Of a DNA stretch of 64,000 nt, positions 1 through 11,061 are shown piece after piece. The stretch is from Serratia ficaria. GTDB taxonomy: Bacteria > Pseudomonadota > Gammaproteobacteria > Enterobacterales > Enterobacteriaceae. Made by a program: the position numbers and the translations under genes. The notes under the pieces were generated by a model. It was not told where the DNA came from. It saw nothing but the letters and a program-made list of their open reading frames with translations, and did not search any database. Location of the stretch: positions 310,001-374,000 of the forward strand of contig NZ_LT906479.1 of assembly GCF_900187015.1 (NCBI RefSeq), written 5' to 3'. How positions within the stretch are numbered: position 1 is the first letter of the stretch; each line of letters opens with the position of its first letter.

Positions 1-2820
<2,820 letters not shown>

Positions 2821-2920
2821 ACAACACCGAAGGTGTTTTAGAGAGACGAATAATTTTCAGCGAAGTTCTTAGATTGGTTCTGGTGGTTACGCGAGTAACG
2901 GCCAAGAATGAAACAGAATT

Positions 2921-3040
2921 TGCCTGGCGGCAATAGCGCGGTGGTCCCACCTGACCCCATGCCGAACTCAGAAGTGAAACGCCGTAGCGCCGATGGTAGT
3001 GTGGGGTCTCCCCATGCGAGAGTAGGACACTGCCAGGCAT
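2921..3040 (+). rRNA. rrf: 5S ribosomal RNA
   Basis: This 120 nt stretch starts TGCCTGGCGGC and ends CTGCCAGGCAT, so its ends pair as in the 5S terminal stem. It lies 100 nt after the 23S gene, the usual rrn spacing. No tRNA gene is seen between 23S and 5S or directly after 5S. Confidence 0.98.
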
Positions 3041-3053
3041 CAAATAAAACGAC

Positions 3054-3082
3054 AAGCCCCATGCGAAAGCATGGGGCTTTTT
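3054..3082 (+). terminator. rRNA operon terminator
   Basis: An 11 bp stem (AAGCCCCATGC with GCATGGGGCTT) closes a GAAA loop and runs into a T tract, 13 nt after 5S. This is a standard rho-independent terminator for the rrn operon. Confidence 0.9.
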
Positions 3083-3156
3083 GTTATGTGCAAAAAAGCA
3101 AAAAAGCGCAGCTACGCTGCGCCTTTCAGTGGTTCCAATCATAAACGCAGTAAGAG

Positions 3157-3177
3157 AAAAGGCCCCGAAGGGCCTTT
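3157..3177 (-). terminator. Probable terminator of acs-yjcH-actP
   Basis: The hairpin AAAGGCC...GGCCTTT read on the minus strand is followed by TTTTCTCTT, a U-rich run. It lies ~40 nt past the actP stop. Together with the rrn terminator it separates two convergent transcription units. Confidence 0.75.
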
Positions 3178-3215
3178 GATTAGGGTGTGTTTGCGTTTTT
3201 TCACTTATTATTCGG

Positions 3216-4868
3216 TTAATGCGAGCTGCCCTGCGAGATCCCCAACCCGGTTTGCGAGCGGACAAACTGGGAACGGAAGCGTTCGCGTTCCTGCTGTCCG
3301 GCCAGCGAACTGTCGGTAACCGAGAACAGCCAGGTGCCGACAAAGGCCACGATCATCGAGAACAGCGCCGGGTATTCATACGGGTAAATCGGCTTTTCAT
3401 GGCCGAGGATTTGCACCCAGATGGTCGGCCCAAGAATCATCAGGATCACCGCGGTCAGCAGCCCCAGCCAGCCGCCGATCATGGCGCCGCGGGTGGTCAG
3501 GCGTGACCAGTACATCGACAGAATGATAATCGGGAAGTTACAGCTGGCGGCGATGGAGAACGCCAGCCCGACCATAAAGGCGATGTTCTGTTTCTCGAAC
3601 AAGATCCCCAGCGCAATCGCCACGATGCCCAGCAGCACGACGGTGATTTTGGACACCCGCAGCTCGTCGCGCTCGGTCGCCTTGCCGTTTTTAACCACGC
3701 TGGCGTACAGATCGTGAGACACCGCGGAGGCGCCGGCCAGCGTCAGGCCGGCTACCACCGCCAAAATGGTGGCGAAGGCGACCGCGGAGATAAAGCCGAG
3801 GAAGAAGTTGCCGCCGACCGCGTTGGCCAGATGCACCGCCGCCATATTGGTGCCGCCCAACAGCGCGCCGGTGGCGTCCTTGAACGCCGGATTGCCGCTC
3901 ACCAGCAGAATGGCGCCGAAGCCGATGATAAAGGTCAGAATATAGAAGTAACCGATAAAACCGGTGGCGTAGAATACGCTCTTACGCGCCTCTTTAGCGT
4001 CACTGACGGTAAAGAAGCGCATCAGAATGTGCGGCAAACCGGCGGTGCCGAACATCAGCGCCAGGCCCAACGAGAGCGCCGATATCGGGTCAGACACCAG
4101 CCCGCCGGGGCTCATGATGGCGATCCCTTTCGGATGCACCTTCACCGCTTCGGCGAACAGCGTGTTGAAATCGAAGTTGACCGACTTCATCACCATCAGC
4201 GCCATAAAGCTGGCGCCGGCCAGCAGCAGCACCGCCTTGATAATCTGCACCCAGGTGGTGGCCAGCATGCCGCCGAACAGCACGTACAGCACCATCAGAA
4301 TACCGACCAGGATCACCGCCACGTGGTAGTTAAGGCCGAACAGCAGCTGGATGAGTTTGCCGGCGCCGACCATCTGCGCGATCAGGTATAGCGCCACCAC
4401 CACCAGTGAGCCGCAGGCCGACAGGGTGCGGATCGGTTTCTGCTTCAGCCGGTAAGAGGCTACGTCGGCGAAGGTGTAGCGGCCAAGGTTGCGCAGGCGT
4501 TCGGCAATCAGGAACAGAATGATCGGCCAGCCGATCAGGAAGCCGATGGAGTAAATCAGGCCGTCATAGCCGGAGGTGTACACCAGGGCGGAAATACCGA
4601 GGAAAGAAGCGGCGGACATAAAGTCACCGGCGATCGCCAACCCGTTCTGCAGGCCGGTGATGCGCCCGCCCGCGGTGTAATAATCCTGGCGCGAGCGGGT
4701 GCGTTTGGAGGCCCAATAGGTGATATACAGCGTGGCGCCGACAAACAGCACGAACATCACGATCGCCTGAACGTTGAGCGGCTGGCGTTGCACCTCGCCG
4801 CCAATGGCTTCGGCGCAGGCCAGGCCCGGCAGCATCAGCAGCGCGGCGGCGGAAAGTAAGCGTTTCAT
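3216..4868 (-). CDS. actP: Acetate/glycolate cation symporter ActP
   Basis: This 550 aa protein has an N-terminal signal-like segment ([21 protein letters not shown]) followed by about 13 hydrophobic segments typical of the sodium:solute symporter (SSS) family. The length and sequence track E. coli ActP, which imports acetate and glycolate across the inner membrane. The start codon overlaps the yjcH stop by 4 bp, so the two are translationally coupled. It is last in an acs-yjcH-actP operon, which couples uptake of acetate to its activation. A terminator hairpin follows the stop. Confidence 0.95.
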   Translation of the reverse strand: MKRLLSAAALLMLPGLACAEAIGGEVQRQPLNVQAIVMFVLFVGATLYITYWASKRTRSRQDYYTAGGRITGLQNGLAIAGDFMSAASFLGISALVYTSGYDGLIYSIGFLIGWPIILFLIAERLRNLGRYTFADVASYRLKQKPIRTLSACGSLVVVALYLIAQMVGAGKLIQLLFGLNYHVAVILVGILMVLYVLFGGMLATTWVQIIKAVLLLAGASFMALMVMKSVNFDFNTLFAEAVKVHPKGIAIMSPGGLVSDPISALSLGLALMFGTAGLPHILMRFFTVSDAKEARKSVFYATGFIGYFYILTFIIGFGAILLVSGNPAFKDATGALLGGTNMAAVHLANAVGGNFFLGFISAVAFATILAVVAGLTLAGASAVSHDLYASVVKNGKATERDELRVSKITVVLLGIVAIALGILFEKQNIAFMVGLAFSIAASCNFPIIILSMYWSRLTTRGAMIGGWLGLLTAVILMILGPTIWVQILGHEKPIYPYEYPALFSMIVAFVGTWLFSVTDSSLAGQQERERFRSQFVRSQTGLGISQGSSH

Positions 4869-5176
4869 CGTTTCACCTCACGCAGGATTTCTGCAGTCAG
4901 GCGATCGAATTCGCCGTTGGCGCGAAACACGTAGATCCCGGTCAGCACAAAAGAGATCACGATCAGGCCGACGCCGACCGGGATCCCGCGGGTAATGGTC
5001 GATCCCTCGGCGATCGGCGTGCCGAGCCATTGGGGCTCAAAGGCGATCAATAAAATAAAGCCAACGTAAAGCGCCAGCGTGATCAGCGAGAGCAGCCAGG
5101 CGAAGCGGCCGCGTTTCCTCACCAGCTCCTTAAAGCGCGGGTTTTCTTCAATCCCTTGATAAATGGTGTCATTCAT
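4865..5176 (-). CDS. yjcH: DUF485 inner membrane protein YjcH
   Basis: This 103 aa protein has two clear hydrophobic segments (around residues 28-48 and 65-85) and matches the YjcH/DUF485 family in size and sequence. The family is almost always encoded between acs and actP, and its exact role with the ActP symporter is not settled. The start is preceded by a GGAGAG ribosome site. The stop overlaps the actP start by 4 bp. Confidence 0.93.
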   Translation of the reverse strand: MNDTIYQGIEENPRFKELVRKRGRFAWLLSLITLALYVGFILLIAFEPQWLGTPIAEGSTITRGIPVGVGLIVISFVLTGIYVFRANGEFDRLTAEILREVKR

Positions 5177-5268
5177 CAGAGTCTCTCCAGTAGGTATTGA
5201 TAGAGTACGCCGCGCAGGTGGCCGCTCAACGCAGAGTTATGCGGATGAGCGGCCGGAGGCGGCGCAAA

Positions 5269-7227
5269 TTATGACGGCACTTTCATTGATTGTTTTTCTT
5301 CCAACAGCTTGTCGACTACGGCCGGATCCGCCAGCGTGGAGGTATCCCCCAGATTGCTGGTATCGCCGGCGGCAATTTTGCGCAGGATGCGACGCATGAT
5401 CTTGCCGGAGCGCGTCTTGGGCAAGGAATCTGTCCAGTGCAGCACGTCCGGCGTGGCGATCGGCCCTATCTCTTTGCGTACCCAGTTACGCACTTCGGCA
5501 TAGAGTTCCGGCGTCGGTTCTTCACCGTGGTTGAGGGTGATATAGGCGTAAATCGCCTGGCCTTTGATGTTATGCGGAATGCCGACCACCGCCGCTTCGG
5601 CGATCTTCGGATGCGACACCAGTGCGGACTCGATCTCGGCGGTGCCCAGGCGGTGGCCGGACACGTTCAGCACGTCGTCGACGCGGCCGGTGATCCAGTA
5701 GTAACCGTCCTCGTCGCGGCGTGCGCCGTCGCCGCTGAAGTACATGCCCTTAAAGGTGGAGAAGTAGGTCTGTTCGAAACGCTCGTGGTCGCCGAACAGG
5801 GTGCGCGCCTGGCCTGGCCAGGAGTCGACGATCACCAGGTTGCCTTCGCAGGCGCCTTCCTGCGGGATGCCGACGTTATCGACCAGCGCCGGCTGCACGC
5901 CGAAGAACGGCCGCGTGGCGGAGCCGGCTTTCAGCTCGGTGGCACCCGGCAGCGGAGTAATCATGAAGCCGCCGGTCTCGGTTTGCCACCAGGTGTCGAC
6001 GATCGGGCATTTGCCGTTGCCGATCTTGTTGTAGTACCACTCCCAGGCTTCCGGGTTGATCGGCTCGCCGACCGAACCCATGATGCGCAGCGAATCGCGG
6101 CGGGTGCCTTCGATCGCCTTGTCGCCTTCGGCCATCAGGGCGCGAATGGCGGTTGGCGCGGTATACAGGATATTGACCTGATGCTTGTCGATCACCTGCG
6201 ACAGGCGGTTAACGCCGGGGTAGTTAGGCACGCCCTCGAACATCAGGCTGATGGCGCCGCAGGCCAGCGGGCCGTACAGCAGATAGCTGTGGCCGGTCAC
6301 CCAGCCCACGTCGGCGGTGCACCAGTACACGTCGCCGTCGTGATAATCGAACACGTATTTGAAGGTCATGGCGGCGTATACCAGATAACCGCCGGTGGTG
6401 TGCAGCACGCCCTTGGGCTTGCCGGTCGAACCGGAGGTGTACAGGATAAACAGCGGATCTTCCGCATTCATCTCTTCCGGCGGGCAGTCGGCGGATACGC
6501 CGTCAGTCAGCTGGTGCCACCACAGGTCACGCCCTTCCTGCCAGTAGCCCGGTTTGCCGGTACGCTGGAACACCACCACGTTGGTGACGCTGGTCACGCC
6601 GGGGTTTTTCAGCGCGTCGTCGACATTTTTCTTCAGCGGCACGGCGCGGCCGGCGCGCAGGCCTTCGTCGGCGGTGATCACCAGCTTGGCGTTGGAGTCA
6701 ATGATGCGGCCGGCAACCGCTTCCGGCGAGAAGCCGCCGAAGATAACCGAATGCACGGCGCCAATGCGCGCGCAGGCCAGCATGGCGACCGCCGCTTCCG
6801 GCACCATCGGCATATAGATAGCCACCACGTCGCCTTTTTTGACGCCCAGCTTTTTCAGCACGTTGGCGAACTGGCAAACATCGTGGTGCAGCTGTTTATA
6901 GGTGACTTTGTTCGACTGGGCGGGATCGTCGCCTTCCCAGATAATGGCGGTCTGGTCGCCGCGTTCGGCCAGATGGCGGTCCAGGCAGTTAGCCGCCAGG
7001 TTGAGGGTGCCGTCTTCGAACCAGCGAATGCTGACGTGGCCCGGGTCGAAAGAGGTATTTTTTACTTTGCTATAAGGTTTGATCCAGTTCAGGATTTTGC
7101 CATGCTCCCCCCAGAACGCCTCCGGGTCTTGCACAGACTGTTGATAATATTGCTGGTATTGTTCCGGATTAATCAGGGCGTGTTCTGCAATTGCAGAAGG
7201 AATAGCGTGTTTATGCAGTTGGCTCAT
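5269..7227 (-). CDS. acs: Acetyl-CoA synthetase Acs
   Basis: This 652 aa cytoplasmic enzyme converts acetate, ATP and CoA to acetyl-CoA through acetyl-AMP. Signatures seen are the adenylate-forming P-loop [11 protein letters not shown] near residue 265, the motif WWQTETGG near 414, and [11 protein letters not shown] near the C-terminus. The lysine in that last motif is the one acetylated by Pat in characterised homologues. The length equals the family norm, and an AAAGGAG site precedes the start. It is first in the operon with yjcH and actP, whose gene order is that of E. coli. Confidence 0.97.
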   Translation of the reverse strand: MSQLHKHAIPSAIAEHALINPEQYQQYYQQSVQDPEAFWGEHGKILNWIKPYSKVKNTSFDPGHVSIRWFEDGTLNLAANCLDRHLAERGDQTAIIWEGDDPAQSNKVTYKQLHHDVCQFANVLKKLGVKKGDVVAIYMPMVPEAAVAMLACARIGAVHSVIFGGFSPEAVAGRIIDSNAKLVITADEGLRAGRAVPLKKNVDDALKNPGVTSVTNVVVFQRTGKPGYWQEGRDLWWHQLTDGVSADCPPEEMNAEDPLFILYTSGSTGKPKGVLHTTGGYLVYAAMTFKYVFDYHDGDVYWCTADVGWVTGHSYLLYGPLACGAISLMFEGVPNYPGVNRLSQVIDKHQVNILYTAPTAIRALMAEGDKAIEGTRRDSLRIMGSVGEPINPEAWEWYYNKIGNGKCPIVDTWWQTETGGFMITPLPGATELKAGSATRPFFGVQPALVDNVGIPQEGACEGNLVIVDSWPGQARTLFGDHERFEQTYFSTFKGMYFSGDGARRDEDGYYWITGRVDDVLNVSGHRLGTAEIESALVSHPKIAEAAVVGIPHNIKGQAIYAYITLNHGEEPTPELYAEVRNWVRKEIGPIATPDVLHWTDSLPKTRSGKIMRRILRKIAAGDTSNLGDTSTLADPAVVDKLLEEKQSMKVPS

Positions 7228-7475
7228 AGCTTTTCTCCTTTAAGTTGTTAATAGTATGTCAACTGAAGGTTAAGTATAGTTTGCTATGATTCTTTGTTTC
7301 TTTTTTGCGCGGCAGATCACGCAACGAAGATATTGATTTGTAATAGTTCTGTCGTAATTGCAGCAGGTATCTATCTGCTTGGTGAAGAAAAACCGTCAAA
7401 TAGGCGATTTTTGTCAAAAAACGCTATCTAAATAACGAAAAAGAATAACCGCACGCACGATCATTTTATGGGTTT

Positions 7476-7497
7476 TAAATAATCACGTGATTATTTA
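7476..7497. promoter_or_regulatory. 22 bp perfect palindrome, putative operator
   Basis: The core AATCACGTGATT is extended symmetrically with AT-rich arms to give 11 bp perfect half-sites. It has no central spacer, which argues against CRP or FNR as the ligand. It lies ~250 bp upstream of acs and ~620 bp upstream of gltP. The protein that binds it, if any, is unknown. Confidence 0.45.
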
Positions 7498-7841
7498 CCG
7501 GCAATAAAATATTTTTTGCTCTTTTCGATTATTAATATTCGATGTTGATATTAATACCCCCGGCGTAGGCCGCCTGGCAGCGCGCGAATTGCGCCGGGAT
7601 TAACGCTCTGCGAAGGCAATAAGCCTAAGGTTGCAGTTGGCGCCCGGCCAGTCGTGGCGTTCATTTTTTACGCACGATTAAAATATAGCTTCATTATTAT
7701 GCGTCGGCGTCACTCGGCCTATTCTCATTTTAAGAACTTTTTAGTAACAAAATACAAACATCCGCAGAAGACTAAATATGCAAAATGGGCGACGAACAAC
7801 GCATTTTAATTGCGTTCAAAAAATCACCGACCAGGCAATTA

Positions 7842-7857
7842 TGTGATTCATTTCACG
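7842..7857. promoter_or_regulatory. CRP-like binding site
   Basis: TGTGA-N6-TCACG matches the CRP consensus (TGTGA-N6-TCACA) at nine of ten positions. A weaker TGTGA-containing sequence follows near 7917-7935. Both acs and gltP-type genes are plausible cAMP-CRP targets. The site is ~260 bp upstream of the gltP start, and the transcription start is unknown. Confidence 0.5.
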
Positions 7858-8118
7858 TAAAATTATTCTTTTAATAACAGTAAATTATGTTGTTTGATAT
7901 TAAAACGTAAAAATTTTGTGATGTGATTCAACGCACAAGCCTGAAAAATCAAGGCTTGCAGACCAGCCTGCGCAGATGGTACTGATTTATACCGCGTCGC
8001 ACCAAGGGCAGGTGAACGCGTCCACTGATTAACATAAGCCTGTATCAAATGATTAAGTATTCTCTTCGTGGCGTGGCGGTTAAATGCGGCGGAAAGAGTC
8101 TTTGAGGACTTTTTGGGT

Positions 8119-9435
8119 ATGAAAAGTGTAAAAATTAGCCTGGCTTGGCAAATCCTGATCGCGCTGGTGCTGGGTATTATTGTCGGTGCGGTATTGCATA
8201 ATCAGACCGAGTCACGCGAGTGGCTGGTCAGCAATATTCTAAGCCCGGCGGGCGATATCTTTATTCGCCTGATTAAAATGATTGTGGTGCCGATTGTTAT
8301 TGCCACTCTGGTGGTCGGTATTGCCGGGGTCGGGGATGCGAAGAAGTTAGGCCGCCTCGGATTGAAAACCATTATTTATTTCGAAGTGATCACCACCATC
8401 GCCATAGTGGTGGGGTTGACGTTGGCTAATGTTTTTCAACCCGGCCACGGCATCGACATGTCGACGCTGACCGCGGTGGATATCTCGCAGTACGAAAAAA
8501 CCACCGAGCAGGTGCAGAGCGGTTCGCACAGTCTGGTGACGACTATCCTGTCGCTGATCCCGTCGAACATTTTCTCGTCGATGGCGCAGGGCGACATGCT
8601 GCCGATCATCTTCTTCTCGGTGCTGTTCGGCCTTGGGTTGTCCTCGCTGCCGAAGGAAACCAAAGAGCCGCTGCTGAAGGTGTTCAAAGCCGTTTCCGAA
8701 AGCATGTTCAAAGTCACCCACATGATCATGCGCTATGCGCCGATCGGGGTGTTTGGCCTGATCTCGGTAACGGTGGCGAACTTTGGCTTCGCCTCGCTGC
8801 TGCCGCTGGCCAAGCTGGTGTTGCTGGTGTATTTCGCCATCGCTTTCTTCGCCCTGGTGGTGTTGGGCGGCGTCGCCCGCGCCTGCAACCTGCGCGTCTG
8901 GACGCTGATCCGCATCCTCAAGGATGAACTGATCCTGGCCTATTCCACCGCCAGCTCAGAGACGGTGCTGCCGCGCATCATCGAAAAGATGGAAGCCTAC
9001 GGCGCGCCCAAGTCGATCACCAGCTTTGTGGTGCCGACCGGCTATTCCTTCAACCTCGACGGTTCGACCCTGTACCAGAGCATCGCCGCCATTTTTATTG
9101 CGCAGCTGTACGGGATAGAGCTGTCGCTGGGCCAGCAAATCATCCTGGTATTAACCCTGATGGTCACCTCGAAGGGGATTGCGGGCGTGCCCGGCGTGTC
9201 CTTCGTCGTACTGCTGGCCACGCTGGGCAGCGTCGGTATTCCGCTGGAAGGCCTGGCGTTTATCGCCGGCGTCGACCGTATCCTGGATATGGCGCGCACC
9301 GCATTGAACGTGGTGGGCAACGCTCTGGCGGTGCTGGTCATCGCCAAGTGGGAACACCAGTTCGATCGCAAGAAGTCGCTGGCGTACGAGAAGGAATTCC
9401 TCTCGGCGAAGGTCAAACCGGCCAATCAGTCGTAA
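8119..9435 (+). CDS. gltP: Proton/glutamate-aspartate symporter GltP
   Basis: This 438 aa inner-membrane protein belongs to the dicarboxylate/amino acid:cation symporter family (DAACS). It shows the serine-rich reentrant loop STASSETVLPR near residue 275 and the conserved NLDGSTLYQ motif near 310. The start ATG at 8119 gives MKSVKISLAWQ and the length of E. coli GltP (437 aa), and GAGGAC lies upstream. A longer in-frame start at 8068 would add 17 non-conserved residues. A strong terminator follows. Confidence 0.93.
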   Translation: MKSVKISLAWQILIALVLGIIVGAVLHNQTESREWLVSNILSPAGDIFIRLIKMIVVPIVIATLVVGIAGVGDAKKLGRLGLKTIIYFEVITTIAIVVGLTLANVFQPGHGIDMSTLTAVDISQYEKTTEQVQSGSHSLVTTILSLIPSNIFSSMAQGDMLPIIFFSVLFGLGLSSLPKETKEPLLKVFKAVSESMFKVTHMIMRYAPIGVFGLISVTVANFGFASLLPLAKLVLLVYFAIAFFALVVLGGVARACNLRVWTLIRILKDELILAYSTASSETVLPRIIEKMEAYGAPKSITSFVVPTGYSFNLDGSTLYQSIAAIFIAQLYGIELSLGQQIILVLTLMVTSKGIAGVPGVSFVVLLATLGSVGIPLEGLAFIAGVDRILDMARTALNVVGNALAVLVIAKWEHQFDRKKSLAYEKEFLSAKVKPANQS

Positions 9436-9454
9436 GCTGTTCCGCAACCTCCAT

Positions 9455-9487
9455 AAACGCCCCTGGCCTCGCGGCTGGGGGCGTTTT
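9455..9487 (+). terminator. gltP terminator
   Basis: The stem AAACGCCCC pairs with GGGGCGTTT across a 15 nt loop and ends in TTTTG. It begins 20 nt after the gltP stop and separates gltP from the siderophore locus. Confidence 0.8.
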
Positions 9488-9556
9488 GCCATCCGCCGCC
9501 CTCCGCTGACTTGCATCCTCGCTGAACTGAATCTAAAGTGTTATTGAATTAATAGA

Positions 9557-9582
9557 AATGATAATAAATGTTATTATCATTT
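9557..9582. promoter_or_regulatory. Fur box upstream of the VibH-like gene
   Basis: AATGATAATAAATGTTATTATCATT is represented here as two near-perfect inverted arms (ATGATAATAA and TTATTATCAT) and matches the GATAATGATAATCATTATC Fur consensus well. It lies ~100 bp before the first gene of the siderophore locus, where iron-bound Fur would repress transcription. Confidence 0.8.
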
Positions 9583-9680
9583 TCATTTCTTTATGTATGG
9601 ACACATTAAAAAGCATTTGAGCCGCGGGCGGATCCGCCGGCGCTCAGCGCTTTTATTCAGGCTTATCAAAGGTAGGTAAC

Positions 9681-11021
9681 ATGTTGGAAACCGCTTTGGC
9701 CTCTGAATGGCTGCCGTTGGCGCCAGCGCAGCTCGACTTCTGGGAAGAATTTACCTTGCATCCCGACCAGCCGTTTTCCACCGTGGCCCACAGCACCGAG
9801 CTGCGCGGCGTGGTGGATGAAACGGCGCTGGGCCGGGCCATCGCCCTCACCATCGCCGAAACCCAGGCGTTTGCCCTGCGGTTCGATCCCGGCGGGGAGG
9901 GCCAATCGCCGCAGCTGCGGCACGACCCCCAGCGCATGCCGGCGCTGCGGCGTATGGATGTGCAGGACCAGGCCAATCCCCATCAGGCCGCGCTGCGGTT
10001 GATGCGGGCGGACGTCGACCAGCGGATGGATCTGCATCGCCGGCCGATAGCGGCGGTATGGCTGATCAAACTGGGGCCGACGCATTACATCTGGTACCTG
10101 CGCGCCCACCACATCGTGGTCGATGGATACGGCATGGCGCTGATAGAACATCGCTGCGCCGCCCTGTATGCCCATTTTCTCGGTCAGGGCGCCGGCGGTC
10201 AGCCGCTGGGCGGCTTTCTGGCCTTCCATCGGCAGGAGTTAGGCTACGCCGCCTCCGAGCGCGGCGGCCGGGACCGCCTTTTCTGGCAAGGTTACCTGCC
10301 GCCGGCCCCGCCTTTGCCCACGGTGCGCAAGGGCGGCCAGGAGTACGGCATACGCTGCCTGAGCACCAGCCAACTGTTGCCTGAGGCGGTTTCGCGGCGG
10401 CTGCTGCAGCTGTCTGAACGCAGCGGCATCGGCTGGCCCGATCTGCTGCTGGCGTTGTCCGCCGCCTGGCTGCACCAGACGATGCCGCATCAGAGAGCCG
10501 CGGGGGATACGCTGCCGATGTGGATGCCGGCGATGAACCGCCGCGGGCGGACCGCAACCAACGTACCCGCGCTGGCGGTCAATACGCTGCCGCTGCTGGT
10601 CACGCTGGCGCCGGGAGAAAGCCTGGAGCGCTTTTTGCCGAAGATGGCGGCGACGCTGCGTGAGCTGCGCGGCCATGCCGGCTACCGCCTGCGTCAGTTA
10701 GCCGCCGACCGGGGCGTTGACGCCAACTCGCGCTTCTTCATCTCGCCGTTTATCAATGTCCAGCCGTTCGATCCGCCCAGCTTTGTCGGCTGCGCCAGCA
10801 CGCGCCGGGTATTGGCCGGCGGCTCCGGCGACGGCTTTAATCTGACCTATCGCGGCCGTACCGACGCCAGCGATCTGCACGTGGATATCGATGTCTTCAT
10901 ACAGCAGTTTCCGCCTGGGGCGGCGGGCTATGGCGACGCTCTGCAGGGCTTCCTGCAGCGCGCGCTGCAGCCGGGCGGGCTGGCGCTGCCGCTGGATGCG
11001 TTGATGGCGGTATCGGCCTGA
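9681..11021 (+). CDS. VibH-like free-standing NRPS condensation enzyme
   Basis: The protein is a single 446 aa condensation domain without adenylation or carrier domains, the size of V. cholerae VibH (440 aa). The catalytic motif HHxxxDG is intact as HHIVVDG (His143, His144). VibH joins 2,3-dihydroxybenzoate (DHB), carried on an aryl carrier protein, to a free diamine. In serratiochelin the amine is 1,3-diaminopropane, so the inferred product here is DHB-diaminopropane with EntB as donor. The gene has its own Fur-box promoter and converges with the Cy-A gene. It could instead act on another polyamine; the substrate cannot be read from sequence. Confidence 0.85.
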   Translation: MLETALASEWLPLAPAQLDFWEEFTLHPDQPFSTVAHSTELRGVVDETALGRAIALTIAETQAFALRFDPGGEGQSPQLRHDPQRMPALRRMDVQDQANPHQAALRLMRADVDQRMDLHRRPIAAVWLIKLGPTHYIWYLRAHHIVVDGYGMALIEHRCAALYAHFLGQGAGGQPLGGFLAFHRQELGYAASERGGRDRLFWQGYLPPAPPLPTVRKGGQEYGIRCLSTSQLLPEAVSRRLLQLSERSGIGWPDLLLALSAAWLHQTMPHQRAAGDTLPMWMPAMNRRGRTATNVPALAVNTLPLLVTLAPGESLERFLPKMAATLRELRGHAGYRLRQLAADRGVDANSRFFISPFINVQPFDPPSFVGCASTRRVLAGGSGDGFNLTYRGRTDASDLHVDIDVFIQQFPPGAAGYGDALQGFLQRALQPGGLALPLDALMAVSA

Positions 11022-11027
11022 AGCCAG

Positions 11028-11049
11028 CGGGCAGGGGGCACCCTGCCCG
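11028..11049. terminator. Hairpin between convergent siderophore genes
   Basis: CGGGCAGGG and CCCTGCCCG form a 9 bp GC-rich stem in the 40 bp between two convergent stop codons. There is no T tract on either side, so it may only be a weak or rho-assisted bidirectional terminator. Confidence 0.5.
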
Positions 11050-11061
11050 TGCCATTGCGGG

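Larger units (their letters stand above)
7228..8118. other. Divergent acs/gltP control region, no gene seen
   Basis: This ~890 bp AT-rich spacer separates acs (minus) from gltP (plus). I see no convincing gene in it; one possible frame at 7863-8048 has neither a family match nor a ribosome site. It holds a 22 bp perfect palindrome and a CRP-like site, listed separately. In E. coli the acs-gltP interval contains the nrf operon, which is absent here. Confidence 0.6.

Noticed and set aside
7863..8048. Possible small gene in the acs-gltP spacer
   Set aside because: Composition is that of AT-rich control DNA, no ribosome site is seen, and the frame overlaps regulatory sequence.
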